From the NCBI GenBank assembly GCA_963855995.1, contig OY979723.1, positions 7,011,013-7,075,012 of the forward strand: a stretch of 64,000 bases of DNA. Direction: 5' to 3'. The notes under the pieces were generated by a model, which made no database searches, was not told where the DNA came from, and was given only the letters and a program-made list of their open reading frames with translations. Positions 21,700-35,800 of the stretch are shown here, in pieces. The DNA is from Muricea muricata (taxonomy: Eukaryota; Cnidaria; Anthozoa; Malacalcyonacea; Plexauridae). Numbering within the stretch: the first letter of the stretch is position 1; each line of letters begins with the position of its first letter. Both the position numbers and the translations under genes were made by a program.

Positions 21700-24600
21700 A
21701 CTTCGAAGGAATTGTTAATTAACGCCGACATGGACTGTACAGCATGTTGTATCCGATTGCCATTCTGATCTATGAGAACGACTGCTAACGACATTGTGCT
21801 GGTTTATCAGCTACAAGCAAATTTTGAAATGCTACATCTTTGCACGAATTTAATCAGCTACATACACTAGATAAGAATCACATTGGAAATTATATCGTAT
21901 ATAGTCAGTTTTTATACTCAACAGATCAGGTTATATGTTCATGTCTCGTTGTTCATGTATTTGATTTCATCTTATTGTTATACTTATGGCCTGAACAGCA
22001 AGATTCAACAAGACATAAACTAGATAGAGCATACAAAATATTTCGTTTCAACACACAAAGAAACATCAAATGTATTAAACTGAGAGAGTGAACTTTCAAA
22101 TGCTCAGTAATTGTCTACCTTGTCCTTGCATGGGCAGTCGTAGACATTCGTCGCGAAAACTGAAAATATTTCTACCACTCTAGATTCTTTAACAAAAGTA
22201 AAATGCTTATATTTTTATTTCAGGTGAATTCTATATCAATTCCTGGACATGTATAAGCACGGCTAGTTTTTTATCTCTTTCGATTTTCAACGAGTCTTGC
22301 TGAATGTGTTAATGTATTAAAATAATTGGGAAAAATTCGAAAATTCATAGTGCATGGGTTGTATGGACATTGTATATATTTATTGCCCGGGAGTAGAAAG
22401 GAATAATTGTATATTTCCATGGTTATAGATTCCATGCTGATGTATTGGGAAAATAGAGTAGTATATATGGAGGACATATTGCGAATTGTCAATTTTTTCA
22501 AAGTAAATTACTCTGAAGAAAGTGCAGAGTTGGGTTGATTTATCGATTACATCATTGCATTTCCCACAGCCCTCTGACTCCAGAAGCCTTCCAGTTTTAG
22601 TCCTGGTCTCCAGTATTCGACATGCAGATAATAATACTGCTGGCATTTTCACGGGAACTCAACACAAGGAAAACGAAAATAAATATTTACTTTATGATGA
22701 TATATAGAATATTACGATGGTTTGATCCTCATGGAAGTTAAATCTAAAGACTCTTCATTGTCAAGGTCATTTTTTAGGGACAGGCGTCGAAGTATCCGTC
22801 CTTTTTTTACAAAGACACGGAAATGCTAAATGATCTTCGGATATTATCAAGGTAGCTCGATACTCGACCATATGAGATGGCTATTTGAACACAATGACAC
22901 GATATTCTGAAGAAGCCTGAACGGATTATATACGGCTTAATCTGAATATCAATGCCCAGCAAGCGACTCAAATGCGTATATTCTGATAAAACAAATCAAG
23001 TTTATATATTAAGATTTATCACTAATGTTCCGTTGCTACATTGCCGGCAACTTGAACAGAGTTATATAATGATTATGTACGTTTTACATGATCACAAACG
23101 GTAGAATTCATTATTATAAGGAACAAATAGGAAAATAGTTATATACAAAAACGTTATGTTAACATACCAAAGAAGTCCATATATATGCGTTCTTTGTAAT
23201 CTCATACACGTTGACATAATGCTGTGCCTTTTTATATTTGAATTTTTACCCTACGTGATGCATAATTCATTAAATAAGGTAATTATGCATATTCAGTCAG
23301 ATTCAGATTAATTGCTACATTTTTAATCGACAGCTTGATTCTACTTTGTACAGCTCTACGAGTGACCGCCTATTATTTTGTAACTTTTGCGCATAACACA
23401 GCTACGTATGATAGAACCAATATTTTGTTTCGTCGTTAAATTTACTTGTAGCATTATAGCTTATTGTTTATTGAGTAGTCACTGCCACTTATGTTTAATA
23501 GCCCATGTAATCTAGCGTGATCTCAAGAAAACATTCTATCGAAATAAACCATCAACCTACTTAACAGTCCCGTTTTTCAGATATTTGCTTTAAAATATGC
23601 AAATAGGTCGTGATGTTATATACCCAAGCATCCTAAAAACAGGAAGAAAAGTTTACAAAATGAGAATTATCTTTCACGCTAACAGTGACAATGAAACAGA
23701 AATAGAAAACAGAAACTTTATACGATGATTAATATAGTAATATAGATATGACGTACACTATTCACGTAATAAAAAAATTACTTAATTTCCCAGAAATATA
23801 CTTTTTTATTTTCAAAAGATGATTATCTCAGATAGAAGACAAGATATCGAGAAACTGAATCCGTCTTGATGGTTTATTTTAAAATGATATCTGTTCATTA
23901 ACAGTTAACCATTAATTGTGGACAGACGATCTTTCTGCACTTTGTCTGCAGGCTAAAATAGTTCAAAATTAAAGAAAATATCTCTGGAAAGCTGTCACTG
24001 AAAGCCAATTAAAGATTGTCAACAATGATAAAAATTTCAACAACCTTTCGAAATTTAATCGATTTCTTCCATTCCTTGCTGCTACTGATATAGATGTAAT
24101 ACAATGAAGATTTTTGCTCCACTTATTCGGGCATGAATTTCGACATGCGCATGATTTCCACCTGAGATTAAGACACATTCAAACTTTCGAAGTATCCAAC
24201 ACGGAGTCGAAATGCCACAAAGTCTTAGTGAAATTTTGAAATGTTTGTTTTGAAATCCCTTTGTCCTGTATGCAAATCCTTCAGTAAACGTATTCTATAT
24301 GCCCTAGCTACGTAAGGATTTGAACAATCTCCTAGCCTCATCAAAAGATGCTACAAGAACTTTTTCATCCACACTTTTTCGACCACATGCGAACATAAAT
24401 TGAAAATATGCGTGGGCGGAAAGGGCGGAAATGAAAGATAAGTTCTGAAAATTTGAATGCGGAAAATTTCTCTTTTACGGACAGACTTCATGTGTTTTCC
24501 TCAATCTCCTGGTTTCCTTAAAGTCTTCAATCACAGTGCTCAATCACGTTGTTCGAATTATAAGATTGACTTGTATACCAGTTTAAGACAAGTACAGTAC

Positions 24601-25400
24601 TACCTCTGGCATATGTTCTTAGAAATATTCTCAGAAACTGAGTATGAAATGAAAGTAAAATATGGTCGAATTTCCTTTCATCGTATTATGATTACTTCAT
24701 TATTTAACAACATATTTATATTCAGCATTCTTGTGTATTTTCCTATGATAATGTTTCATCTTTCCCATAAAGCTGTCCAAACTTTTTGTTGACGTTGCTA
24801 TTAAAAAAACCCTGCATGGAGTTCTATACGAGTTCTCAAAGACTTCACGAACTAACTGCAAATGCATGTTGAAGTTGCCAGACCAGATGCTCTCATTTTT
24901 CAACTTAATCTGCATGCTTGGGGGATAAGCGCACATGTTTGACCACAAATTAACGTACTCTTAGCACGCATTTTTAATATGTGGGCGCGAAGAGTACAGC
25001 ACCTACGCATTTCTATGCTAAACACGCAATTTCCATGGTGGCATGTCAACAAGTAAAGTATGTTCCCCTCGCCTGTCCGACTGTGTCACGCCATACTGAC
25101 ACACAAGACTCAGCCAGTCCACTGGCTTCGAATTAAGGAATTAAAGGGATAAAGCTCGCGTTCAGAGGTGAACTCATCCATGGGGTAGCATATTTTAACC
25201 CATCCTGAAAAAGAAACTATGCGGATATGGCTGTTAGAAGAAGTGACAAGTCAGTCATATCTCTAAAACGCATGCGTACTACATGTCGTAGTTTCGAAGC
25301 AGCGTAAAGAGCCATGAATAGACTATGACCTCAGAGTCCTGCTCACATTAGCAGCTGTGGACGGCTGTTTCGCCCTTTTGGGGCTCATCAGCACAGTGTA
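21700..25400. other. Upstream region of ETS A, no supported gene
   Basis: Short open frames only. A minus-strand frame at 22380-22652 starts MPAVLLSACRILE after an ATG, but no splice or homology support was seen. A dispersed repeat copy is at 24130-24240. Confidence 0.35.
24130..24240 (+). repeat. Dispersed repeat, copy 1
   Basis: It shares GAATTTCGACATG and GAGATTAAGACACAT, in order and spacing, with 57128-57230. Confidence 0.5.
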
Positions 25401-25416
25401 GCTAATGCAGGACCTG

Positions 25417-25574
<158 letters not shown>

Positions 25575-25599
25575 TACAGGTATATATATTATAGCGAAA

Positions 25600-28360
25600 T
25601 TATGACGTCATTAAACTGCATGGTGTCCATTAATCTATGTCTTGCAGCTGGTTTTGACATGTTCTATGTCTCACAAACTACCGTTACCTTACAAACGTTT
25701 GCTGACCGAATTGTAATGCGGTCTTTAATACCCATGCACATGCCCCCACACCGATATTATAAAACTAATTATTTGATTGATGGAAGACCAAAAATTTAAT
25801 GTTATATAAATACTTTAGGTAGCATCGCAAACATCGTTCCCAAAATAGCACCACGTACATTTGAGTATATAGCTGTTCTGATTATTTACATTATTTGATA
25901 GGTTAGTTTAGTTTTCAGCAGTAATAAATAAAGATATATATCTCTTTCACCTGCTGCTTTATACATTCTTTGGCACGACTTTAGGCAGACGTTTTCAACA
26001 AAGGTTATACGTAGGAAGTTATGCAGTTGTTTTTATAATTTTGAACTAATGGAAATGTTTTTTTTGTAAATTCCATCGTTTTCATCACCTCTGTATATAT
26101 GAAAGAAACACTTGACTTACATTTGTTGACTTTGTGCCGTTATGTAACTGAAAGTTGTTCTCTTATGACAAAGCGTATCATATTTATTATCACGAGCATA
26201 TCTCAAGTATAATACTTGAGCCTTAAGAGATATACTGTACATGCAGACATTCACTTAAATCCTTTTGAATTTTCAAGCAACTATTTTTATGGCAAAATCC
26301 TTACCAAAATACGTTTAGAGAAACTTATATAGTAACAGTATTATCACGCATGCCTTAATTGGAAGAAAAAATGGAACTTCTTAAAAACTTCAGTAGAGTC
26401 TGCCCGAAAACTGCGCACAATTTCTGCGTAATGCCCGTGATGAAAACATGAAAATAGCGCACACTAAACTAGTACAATTTCAGACAATTTTATCGGTACA
26501 CCATTAGGTAGAAAATTTTTAATCCTAAATTGTGTCATCTCGCTAGAATTGCACATGATAGTGTAATAAGTTTGCATGGTAAATATCATATCAATATCAG
26601 TATAATTTAACTTTGTGGAAACACCACGTGAATTTATTATTCCAACGCTTTCGATGTGTATGCTCGAATCTTTATGAGTGCTGATTATCGTCCAAAGTTT
26701 CCACAAAAGTATAGTAATAAATGATAGTGTGTTTTGCAAATAGATTTTAATCAGAAACGACAAAGGTTAATAATTCATAATCATGTACATTTTGTGAATT
26801 TAACATGTAGTTTTGGTGAATCGTAGCTACTACTTACTATACGCGGAGTGCATGCTCCTTTTCCGAAAGTTGTTTTGGTTACAGGGCCTCATTTTCGCAT
26901 CTTGACGAATTAAACAGCTTTCATTTTCGACGCAGATATATTATTTTAATCTTACGGTTTCGGCAACTGTGCCACCAGAAGAAAGAAAAGGGCTAGAAAA
27001 CTAATGTTTAGGACACAAAAACGAGAAGAACTAGTTACATTCTGTCGCGGGAACTCAAGGTTCTATCATAGCCATAGTGGACTATCTACTGCTTCGCTTT
27101 TCAATGAAATTGACTACGATAGGATTGAATGCATGGATCAGACTCCGCCATATATTGATCAGTAATGACAGTATATTAAGTTTTGATGACCTTGGCGCAT
27201 GAAAGTACACCACCAAGAAATGTCATGAAAAAGGCTTTTGATTCAGGCATGTCGTGTGTGCCTTGAACTTAACTGAGTTGCCAGACAACCGAAATCATGC
27301 AGAGCTCCCGGAATAAGTCAGAGATATTTATAGTAAGGGTTACTGACACGTTGTCAGTGCAACAGGGGTTTATAGCATCCTGTGTACAGTATTTATGCTC
27401 TTTGATTTTATTGCTTTAAAAAACATAACTTCCTGGTGTATTGTTTTAAGCCTCACCAGACCGGTTATAGCCAAGCAATTTTTACTGCCTGCATAGCCAT
27501 ATGTCTGCGATTCCATGCTAAAATAAACTTCTAAGCTTGCTCATAAATTTGAATTTCCCTCAACATCAAATTGAATCAGTGAGGTTGAATTAACTAGGCC
27601 TATATACCTACAGTCTACAGTCACTCAAATATTCAGAAAAAGTTAGGAGCAAATTTATTCCCGTTTATCATTCTCGTTTATTTACATGAAGAGACATGAA
27701 ACATGGGGTAAAAACAATTAGAACACAATTTCTAGAATGAAAATGAGAGAAACTTGACATTAAAACAATGATGGTTGTGAAATGCATGTAGCTACGAAAA
27801 ATTATGAATTTAATAAAAGCGTATTTATATAGGCAGTGAAAGCTTTGAAAATACATATTCCAACGTGTATAAACGTTAAATTTTAAAACATTTTCTACCT
27901 CGGCGCCAACTATGCTTTATGGTAAATTTCACCTATGTTTTATCACACTGATCAAGTAAAAATGCCTATGCACCTCTCAAACCAGGAAATCGAAGATCTC
28001 TATTCACTGTGCAATTACTGATAAGAACCATGCACTAGTATTTTTTAGCTCGGACTAATTATGAAGATGGTATATATGCTAACGTTAGCAAATGCATGTA
28101 CATGTAATATGGTAAATGAAATAAGATAATTCGAAATGCAATTTATACTTATTAGATACTAGGGCATTGAAACGTCAATTGAAATGAGCAGTTAGTTTTT
28201 ATTATGTCTGTGCACCATGCCTTATCAACGCATTTGCAGAGCAAGATTATTTACTCGGACTTTGATGAAGATTGAGAGTACTATAAGCACAAAGATCATA
28301 ACACACGGGCTTTTGTTGTCTATATCAATGTCACATATATGTTCTGTTCTTTATAACTGT
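25600..28360. other. Non-coding stretch, no supported gene
   Basis: A minus-strand frame at 26464-26763 (no ATG start) reads coding-like near NYTDIDMIFTMQTYY and could be a terminal exon behind an acceptor ATAATCAG. Its phase (2) does not match the nearby phase-1 orphan exons, so it is not called. Confidence 0.3.
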
Positions 28361-28365
28361 GTGGC

Positions 28366-28625
28366 TATCTTACAGCAAATACTCGAGTGTATTTGGGGCA
28401 CTATATTTATCCTGTTTGTCTCACTGTATTCATCTATCATTATTGTGCTTTTGTGACTTTTTATAGCTAACATTTTAAGGTTGAATAAAAAGCTGATGTA
28501 ATGTACAACTGATACATTTTCCCGCATAAATATATCTCACCCAGTGAATTACCTGTTGCAGATTTAATTCCGGATTACGCATCCACTAGCTAGCTAGTGC
28601 ACATTTTATTTGTCACAGTATTTTG
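28366..28625 (+). repeat. Duplicated segment, copy 1
   Basis: It shares GGCTATCTTACAGCAAATACTCGA, GATACATTTTCCCGC and TTCCGGATTACGCATCCACT, in order, with 32100-32335. Copy 1 has an extra stretch of about 50 bases near 28395-28440. Both copies contain AATAAA. Confidence 0.8.
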
Positions 28626-29486
28626 ACGATAATATTTTCCTTTTCAAGGCTCAATACATAGGGTATGAATTACTTCAACGTTTCCGTCGTATTCATGACA
28701 AATGACGGATTTAATATTTACTGACGGATTTAATGAGTCTTTAAGCTTTATACAAACAACAACCATTTATTTGATGACGCAAAAATTAACATACGTTGAA
28801 GAAATCACTCTGACTGTACTAAATTTCGATACTGTAAATTTCAAGCCATTCAAACAGTTAATTTGACTCCACTGGGTATGTTTCATTCCCTAACTTTTAC
28901 TTCATGTTTAAAGTAAAATTCGATCCATAATAACGAAACCCTAACCAGGTTGAATTAGATGTATGCAAAGTCAATAACACAATATCATAATAGGTTGAGC
29001 AAATTTCGTGTTGCACACTTGATTTTTAACTAACGAGTATATAGCTAATGCGTTTACAATTTGCACTATAGCATTGCTCTGTCACGCACAGCTCAATGAT
29101 AAGCTCGAGAAATCCCACGCAGCTCTCAATTCCGTCTCTAAAAGTTTATGAAAGAGTAAAACTAGAACTAACACAGGCCCACGAAAGACCGCTATTTTGC
29201 CTAAGTATTATGTGGAAATGCATCTAAGAAGCAGGTTGAAACTGGTTATAAGTTCAAATGCAATGTCCAATAATGACACTGTGTAGGTTCGCCATACTAG
29301 CGCTGTATTGTATATTGCCCTATACCTGCAGAATGTGCTGTATATTTTACTTATCTGACCGAAAACATCCATGCAAAGTAGAGACTTGACCACTGAAGCT
29401 GAGAAAAGGCTTGATTGAAAACAAAATTTCGGTAAAAAGTATGTGAGACTTAATTTTATGATCTAGAATTAGATATATCACTGTTT

Positions 29487-29576
29487 CTCCGAATAAAGAC
29501 AACATTTTTGATCCAAGGTTTCGACTTTACTAAATAAAGTCAAAACGTTGAATCAAAATGTTATCTTCATTCGGAG
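29487..29576. mobile_element. Hairpin element with arms of about 43 bp
   Basis: CTCCGAATAAAGACAACATT at the left pairs with AATGTTATCTTCATTCGGAG at the right. The arms run in to GACTTTA and TAAAGTC around a loop of a few bases near 29530. It is probably a short foldback insertion. Confidence 0.65.
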
Positions 29577-29799
29577 CTGCCGTTGTTGTGTATTTTACGA
29601 AAATACTCAGTGGTTCTCGCAATTATCACTGTTCAATACAGCATGTATGCATGACTTGGCACTACTTATTATTCCTGCAAATACACTAGACAATTTGATT
29701 TTATTGACCACAAAATTTATTGATTTCAATTTGACTCTACTAAACTCTGAAAAAATAAATAGTTTATTCCTACTGCAATAACTCAGCCTCACAGTTGGC

Positions 29800-31260
29800 T
29801 ACGGGGGTATTGATAACAAACTATCTAGTATCACTTACAACACATGGTCCAAGTTTGATGTGGAGAAATCATCTCGTATGGGAAAGCGGAGACAGGCCAA
29901 ACATGCGGGCGGGAATTAATGCAGACGCAAACGTTAACGTGAAGATGCTACTTTATGCTAACTGTTTAAGTCGGATATCCCAAAGCAAGAGGTTAACTAA
30001 ATCTAAGATATGTACACGGCTATACAGTTAACAACATTAAATTACGTAACGAAGCATGTGGACATTTACCTTCTGACTTTCTCATTATGAAATGAATCAC
30101 GCCAATGTCTTTTTCACACGTGCAACGAACACTTTGCTTAAAGCTTAGAAGATTGCACTAGTTAGTGTATGGCTCGATAATAACTCAGTTCGTAACTTCG
30201 GCATACACGGACGAAGTGATGCCTATCACATGGCCTAGTGATTTCCGGCGTCAATCAAATAAGTTCCGCATTGTGGAATCTAGCAAAGTCAGCATGCGCG
30301 TAAATAAACTATTTATAGCAACAGATAGAAATGTTCCGGTGTCATTCGAGGTCAGTCAGACTCGGAACAAAACAACTCTTGTGCGCTAAACCCCGGTCAA
30401 AAATATTTGTGAGAAGTTTTATTACAACCCAGGATATACATATAGGTGTTAGAGAATCCAGGATTCGGTTGGATTTTAAGTTCAAATATATCAGTCTAAA
30501 GTTGGCGATGTCTGGCTACCATGTGGATTATCATTCGTGAAGCATTTTTCTTCCCCAATGGCAATGCGTATAGAATTTCAGATTATTAGGAGGAACTAGT
30601 GCTGCCGACTAAAGCTTTTTGTATACTTTAAAACCGGCAAGCCGGAAAGTATTCAGCTTATTGGGAAAGTTGTTAGCAAAATTAATCGAATAACCCGTGT
30701 GTTAGGTTTTAGTGAAAAGCCCTCTGAGCCGTTGCATTTTATTTCGTGGCTGGCTGTTAGCTTTTCGCAAATGCTAGTCCTAATCTTTCGTCAGCATTTG
30801 ATGAATTATTTAGTAATGGGCCAATATGCAGGGGTCGGTTCAACGAAAGGTGTACAGTGTTATCTACCGGACAGCGAGTTCTTTCATTGACGCCAAGAAT
30901 GTAGACCTCACAAGAGATAGAAAGTGACTTTAACTTGAAAATGATGAACTTTAATATAATTTCTACGAGTTACTGAAAATGTTTAGAAACTTGCAAAAAG
31001 TCACTATCCGTTGGATAGCGCTATTCAACTTTTGTACAACCAACCCCAGAATTTTTTTTCCTTTGTTTCATTTAGTTCACAGTTTAAGCTCGCACTAGTT
31101 TATACTACCATGCATTTAAAATTTGACTATTCACTGTGAGGTATTAATTAGTTTGGTGTTGCCAACAACAGCTTATCGCGTTTATGACATTATATGATGT
31201 ACTGATCACCTGACCTACATCTTCTTTAATGCTAGGCCAAATTAAAGCATTCCTAAAACT
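29800..31260. other. Non-coding stretch with one weak exon candidate
   Basis: On the minus strand 30136-30070 is open, reads VRCTCEKDIGVIHF and ends in a good donor GAAG|GTAAATG. The acceptor (TTTAAG) is poor and its phase (0) does not follow the 32.7 kb exon. Nothing else was supported. Confidence 0.25.
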
Positions 31261-31270
31261 GCTAAGTTTT

Positions 31271-31313
31271 AGCCTACGACGTAGACCTCTTTCAGAGGTC
31301 TACGTCGTAGGCT
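31271..31313. repeat. Perfect 20-bp inverted repeat with 3-base loop
   Basis: AGCCTACGACGTAGACCTCT, TTC, then its exact reverse complement. It is flanked by TAAGTTT on the left and TTAAGTTT on the right. The perfection of the stem suggests a recent origin or constraint. Confidence 0.8.
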
Positions 31314-32099
31314 ATTAAGTTTAGGCAGAGACAAAAGGATCTGAACTGAAACATATGTTTGGTGCTTGTCGGGTGCTCTTAGTGTGTCTCCACGGCGATT
31401 ACTGCCGTGGTCAGAAATATTTTGAGCTTTCCGGATGTATCATGAGTACAAACTAAGAATAACACCACAAATACCATTTTCACCTGAGTATATAACACCT
31501 AGATGCATAAAAATCATGATTTATTTTGTGTCCTTGACTTGCCGTTGAACAAATATTTGACGTTCGTGCATTCTTTCACGTCTGTGGTTAGATAATAACG
31601 GGAAATAATCCAACAGTTCGCCAAAACTTTCAGGAATTTGAGGTTTTAAAATCAGTACTTATCAGATTTCGGGTACACCAATGTATACGAAACTGTAGGC
31701 ATGCTGGTTTAAATATTGACATGACACCCATGTGACAAATCGATCGGCTTTTGGGAAAGGTTATCATCGAGTGCACGCGTGCAATAACTACCACAACTAA
31801 CGCTTATCATGATAGGGATATATTGAAAAGTGACTTCCAGTGTCATCTATCCAAAAAATGGGGGAGAACTTCAACAGCGTAGATATGGTTTTCTTAAAAG
31901 CTTCCTATAACTTTGCATACTACTGAGTAGGTTTATTCTGTGTGATTGAGATGGAATGTTTCATGTTAATTTTGTTAGGCCGGTAATGCTTTAGTCTGTG
32001 AGTCGGTCCAGGAAATTACTATAGACTGAAGTGTAGAGGACCAATAATCCTCATGATAAATGAGTAAATGGCATGTGTAAATTATTCCGCATGATCCCT

Positions 32100-32335
32100 G
32101 GCTATCTTACAGCAAATACTCGATCCGGGGGGCACTATCATTCTTGTGCTTTTGTGACGTTTAATAACATTGGAAGGCTAAATAAAAAGCAGATGCAATG
32201 TACAACTGATACATTTTCCCGCATAAATATATCTCATCCAGTGAATTACCTGTTACAGATTTAATTCCGGATTACGCATCCACTTGCTAGTTAGTGTACA
32301 TTATATTTGACAAAATTTAACCAAGTCACAGTATT
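32100..32335 (+). repeat. Duplicated segment, copy 2
   Basis: Same order and orientation as 28366-28625, with indels. It lies about 3.7 kb away and about 350 bp from the orphan exon at 32.7 kb. Confidence 0.8.
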
Positions 32336-32690
32336 ATATATATTGTGTTCTTTCTATATATTGTCTTCTCTCTATTCTATTCAAGTCGAGAAATGCCTAA
32401 TTATCTCGAGTTCTGTCGAGTTATTGACGTCAACCCGCAGCTAAAATTGAGTTTGAACTTTAAAACACGAGCCCTGAAGAACACAAAAGAGTTTTTGTTA
32501 GGAAATGTAGTGATATCACGTCCAGGAAAAAGCCAGACTTTAGTTCACATGACATGAATGCATTTAGATCACATTCTCTTTATTCAATCAGTAATGGTAT
32601 ACAGCTACAATGCAAAACTTGTTAAATAGCTGAGTCATAAACTGAGTCATAAGTTATATTTGTAAATCGGGTTATATCCAAATTACTTAC

Positions 32691-32858
32691 CTTGAAGGGC
32701 TTGAATAAATAATTGCATGAAACATGACTTGAGTTGTTTAAAGTCGAAAGATTCTACAGGAAAGCATGTAGTAATGACATAGCCCTCCTTCTCGGTATTC
32801 AACCTATACTTCTTTACGCCTACGTACTCATACCCCAGTGTTGTCAAAATCAACACAC
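32691..32858 (-). CDS. Orphan exon c, symmetric 1-1, strong splice sites
   Basis: A 168-bp exon between acceptor CTTGAGTTTAG and donor CAAG|GTAAGT. It encodes VLILTTLGYEYVGVKK, then VITTCFPVESFDF and KSCFMQLFIQALQ. Amphipathic and beta-like stretches and two Cys are present, with no stop in this frame. Of the orphan exons this one has the best splice sites. The family is unknown. Confidence 0.5.
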
Positions 32859-35800
32859 CTAAACTCAAGTCGACCCAATACAAAAGTCCATAGCTACATT
32901 GGATTACTAAATGAAGTAATGAATGTCAAAAAATAAGCGCACCATGAACCAGCAATTTAACTGCGATTGGTAGGGTAATTTTTATTCTTCACGTTCAACG
33001 CCATGAGTGCATGCATGGTTGTTATATTATAGCTGCCCCGTCCCGACCACCGCGCGTGATCATGATACTATAATAAGTGATGATGCTTCTAGATACGTAT
33101 CCTATTGACCACTGTCTACTTATGACTATATATGATTTATTTAAAGTCGTGTGCAGGAGAACTGCATGTTTATATGCGGAACGTGTACAACTATATGTCG
33201 TATAATGTAGCTATATGTGTTGACGTTAGAGGAAGGAATACCAGAGTACCAGGAAAAACCCCCAGGAGAGATAACTACAAAGAATTACATGTATATACTC
33301 TAAATCTTAATTCTTACACTAAAGATTGGAACAAAAACGGTAACAGAAAACAGGCTTTCAAACATTTTTTATCAAAGCAGACACACCCGGTATGTATCCC
33401 AGAGTGATAGACACCGCGTCACGAGACGGCAAGCCACTAAGACTGCAAATTTAAGAGGTATAAAAACCCAGACAAGCAGCAACAACATAAAAGAACAAAA
33501 ATGTAGTGGGGGATTCTTGTACAGTTCAGTGCTATGTGCTTACTATGATAATTCCTACATTATGATGTGTATCTAAAAAGTTTCACCCCATAACGGTGCT
33601 GCTCATGAGACTTTAAGTCAAACATTACGATGCATGGATATTTTGTTATGTTGCGTGCTGTGACCATCATCTTGTATTGTTGTTTGTTTGAAGAACTTTC
33701 ACTCAATAATGCGCATCACAAAAAATGCATTTTTTCTCAATTTCCCCGTCAACCTTATTAAAATGCAGCAGCCAATATGCAATAGTCGTAAAATGAAAAT
33801 CAATGTGAGATTGTCGATGTATTTCTCACTCCACGTGTGCATGCACAATTCTCAGCCGGCGTGAACTGAGCACAAACCGTGTTGGCATGAAAAGAAATAA
33901 ACTTGTACATTCTACTTGCAATTTTCTCCGAAATTGAAACCAAAAACATGAGTTAGATAAGACAATTGAGGAAATTATTCACCAGCTAATTAATCTGATG
34001 ACGATTTTGTGATGTGAAAAATTACTTCACTCAATTTTCTTGTTTGATTTTTATTTCAAGTTACAAGATGCTAATTTTCTTTTGTACTGTATTCTATGAT
34101 ATTCACAGAGACTAGCCAATATTGCGAGCTAAGTGCTTTTATTGCCTATTTAGCCTGCTATAGCGGTGTTTTCTTTTGTGTTTGCATTTGTTTTATTTTG
34201 TAAAGAAAATTAAGATTTAGCTTCACCTGTGATATTTGGGTCCATTTCACTTTTCGTTCGCCATCTTGATTCTGATGACGATGGCGACGGATATACCAAA
34301 TTAATGAGTGTGGAATCAACCAAAATATCACAGACAAAGCCAAAGTCGAATCTTTTTTCTTTATAAAATACTGAAAATAAATAAGAGCACGAAAGACCAC
34401 TTGCTAGCAAGTTATGCCCTATTTTGTCAGAATGACTTTTTTCGGGGATACTGACTGTAGAAGGCTCGAAATTGCAAAAAGTGAATATTATAACCGAGGA
34501 ATGACAGACGTATGCTCTATATTTTAGTGCGGCATCACTGATTACTGCACTTCCACTGAAGTGATGGAGAGGTAAATTGTAGAACTGGACAACCCTCTTG
34601 AGATGAAACTACATAGGCCTACATTTTGAATCAAATCCTAATCGAGAGCATAACGTTGCGAAAATTAGCGGACTGGGTTCACTGCTCTGACAACTAGTTA
34701 TATAAGGCGACGGATCAAGTCACAAGAAAAACTATATACTGCCAACAAACAATGTAAAGGTGAATCTAACACGAATTTTGTGGCACCATGCGTGCTTGAT
34801 GTACACAGTCAAAAACGAACAACCTTTTTCTGGCTTGATGAAAACAGTATTGAACAATGTTTTGCTGCCAACATTGTTCAATGTTGTCAACAATACTGAA
34901 CAAGCTGTTGAGCCTGAACTAGCCTGCAATCAGGTGTAACAATGTTGAACAATATTGTTGGCAACCTTGAACAACGTGGGCAGCAAAACATTGTTCAATG
35001 CTGTTTTCATCAGTGATTTTTGCTGTGTAGTGGGCGAAAACCTGAACCAAAATCTTGTTTTGACTGTACTTCATATAAGCCACTGATTTGTGCTAACTCT
35101 TACTCTTACTACTTCTATACTTTCTTATTTCGAGCCACACAATTTCTCTATGCTAGCAAGCTGAACTAGTGTAATAATAATTAGTGAGAAATAAATAAAA
35201 TAAAATCATACGTATGGAACATGACATATGGTATTTTGCTGGCAAACTCTTTGTATTTTGTCGCTCAAAATCAGTCTATTTTATATTATACGTGCGTACA
35301 GTAATAGTCAGTTCAGAATCGTCCCTATTTAATAGATTGTCCTGGCGGTTCGAAGTTATGTAACTGCTTATGGAGTTAAACTGGATATGGATTAGAATTA
35401 TTAATTCAACACACTCGCGTAAGATTATATTCCATAGGAGATATTTAATTACTGTTCATAGAAAATAATCACTGGCATTTGCATTAGCATTGACATTAGC
35501 ATCTCCTCAAAACATTGGACCGATATGTGAAGGAGGCATCTAACTAATCGCACAGAATAGCTTTGGCTACATATATATACTTCATTTTATAAATGGCACT
35601 GTATTCATTCTTTGATACTTTAAAAAAGTGGTTGTCTATAGTTCGGCGTCCGAGAGCCACATCAATATCTAGGAGATCACGCCGTACCGAGAATCATTCA
35701 ATACCTATTTTGGTGATATATTTCGAATTTTGTCGTTGCTCCAGCGTAATTTCAGGTACATAACTGCATGCATGCACTGTTTCTGAAATATGCCAACAGT

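Noticed and set aside
22380-22652. Minus-strand 90-codon frame near the ETS A upstream region
   Set aside because: Composition after the first 40 codons looks random and no splice partner in phase was found.
26464-26763. Coding-like minus-strand frame as a 3' exon of the orphan gene
   Set aside because: Its acceptor would be phase 2, not phase 1, and it has no ATG. Kept only as a note.
30070-30136. Small Cys-containing exon on the minus strand
   Set aside because: Good donor, but poor acceptor and a phase that does not follow the 32.7 kb exon.
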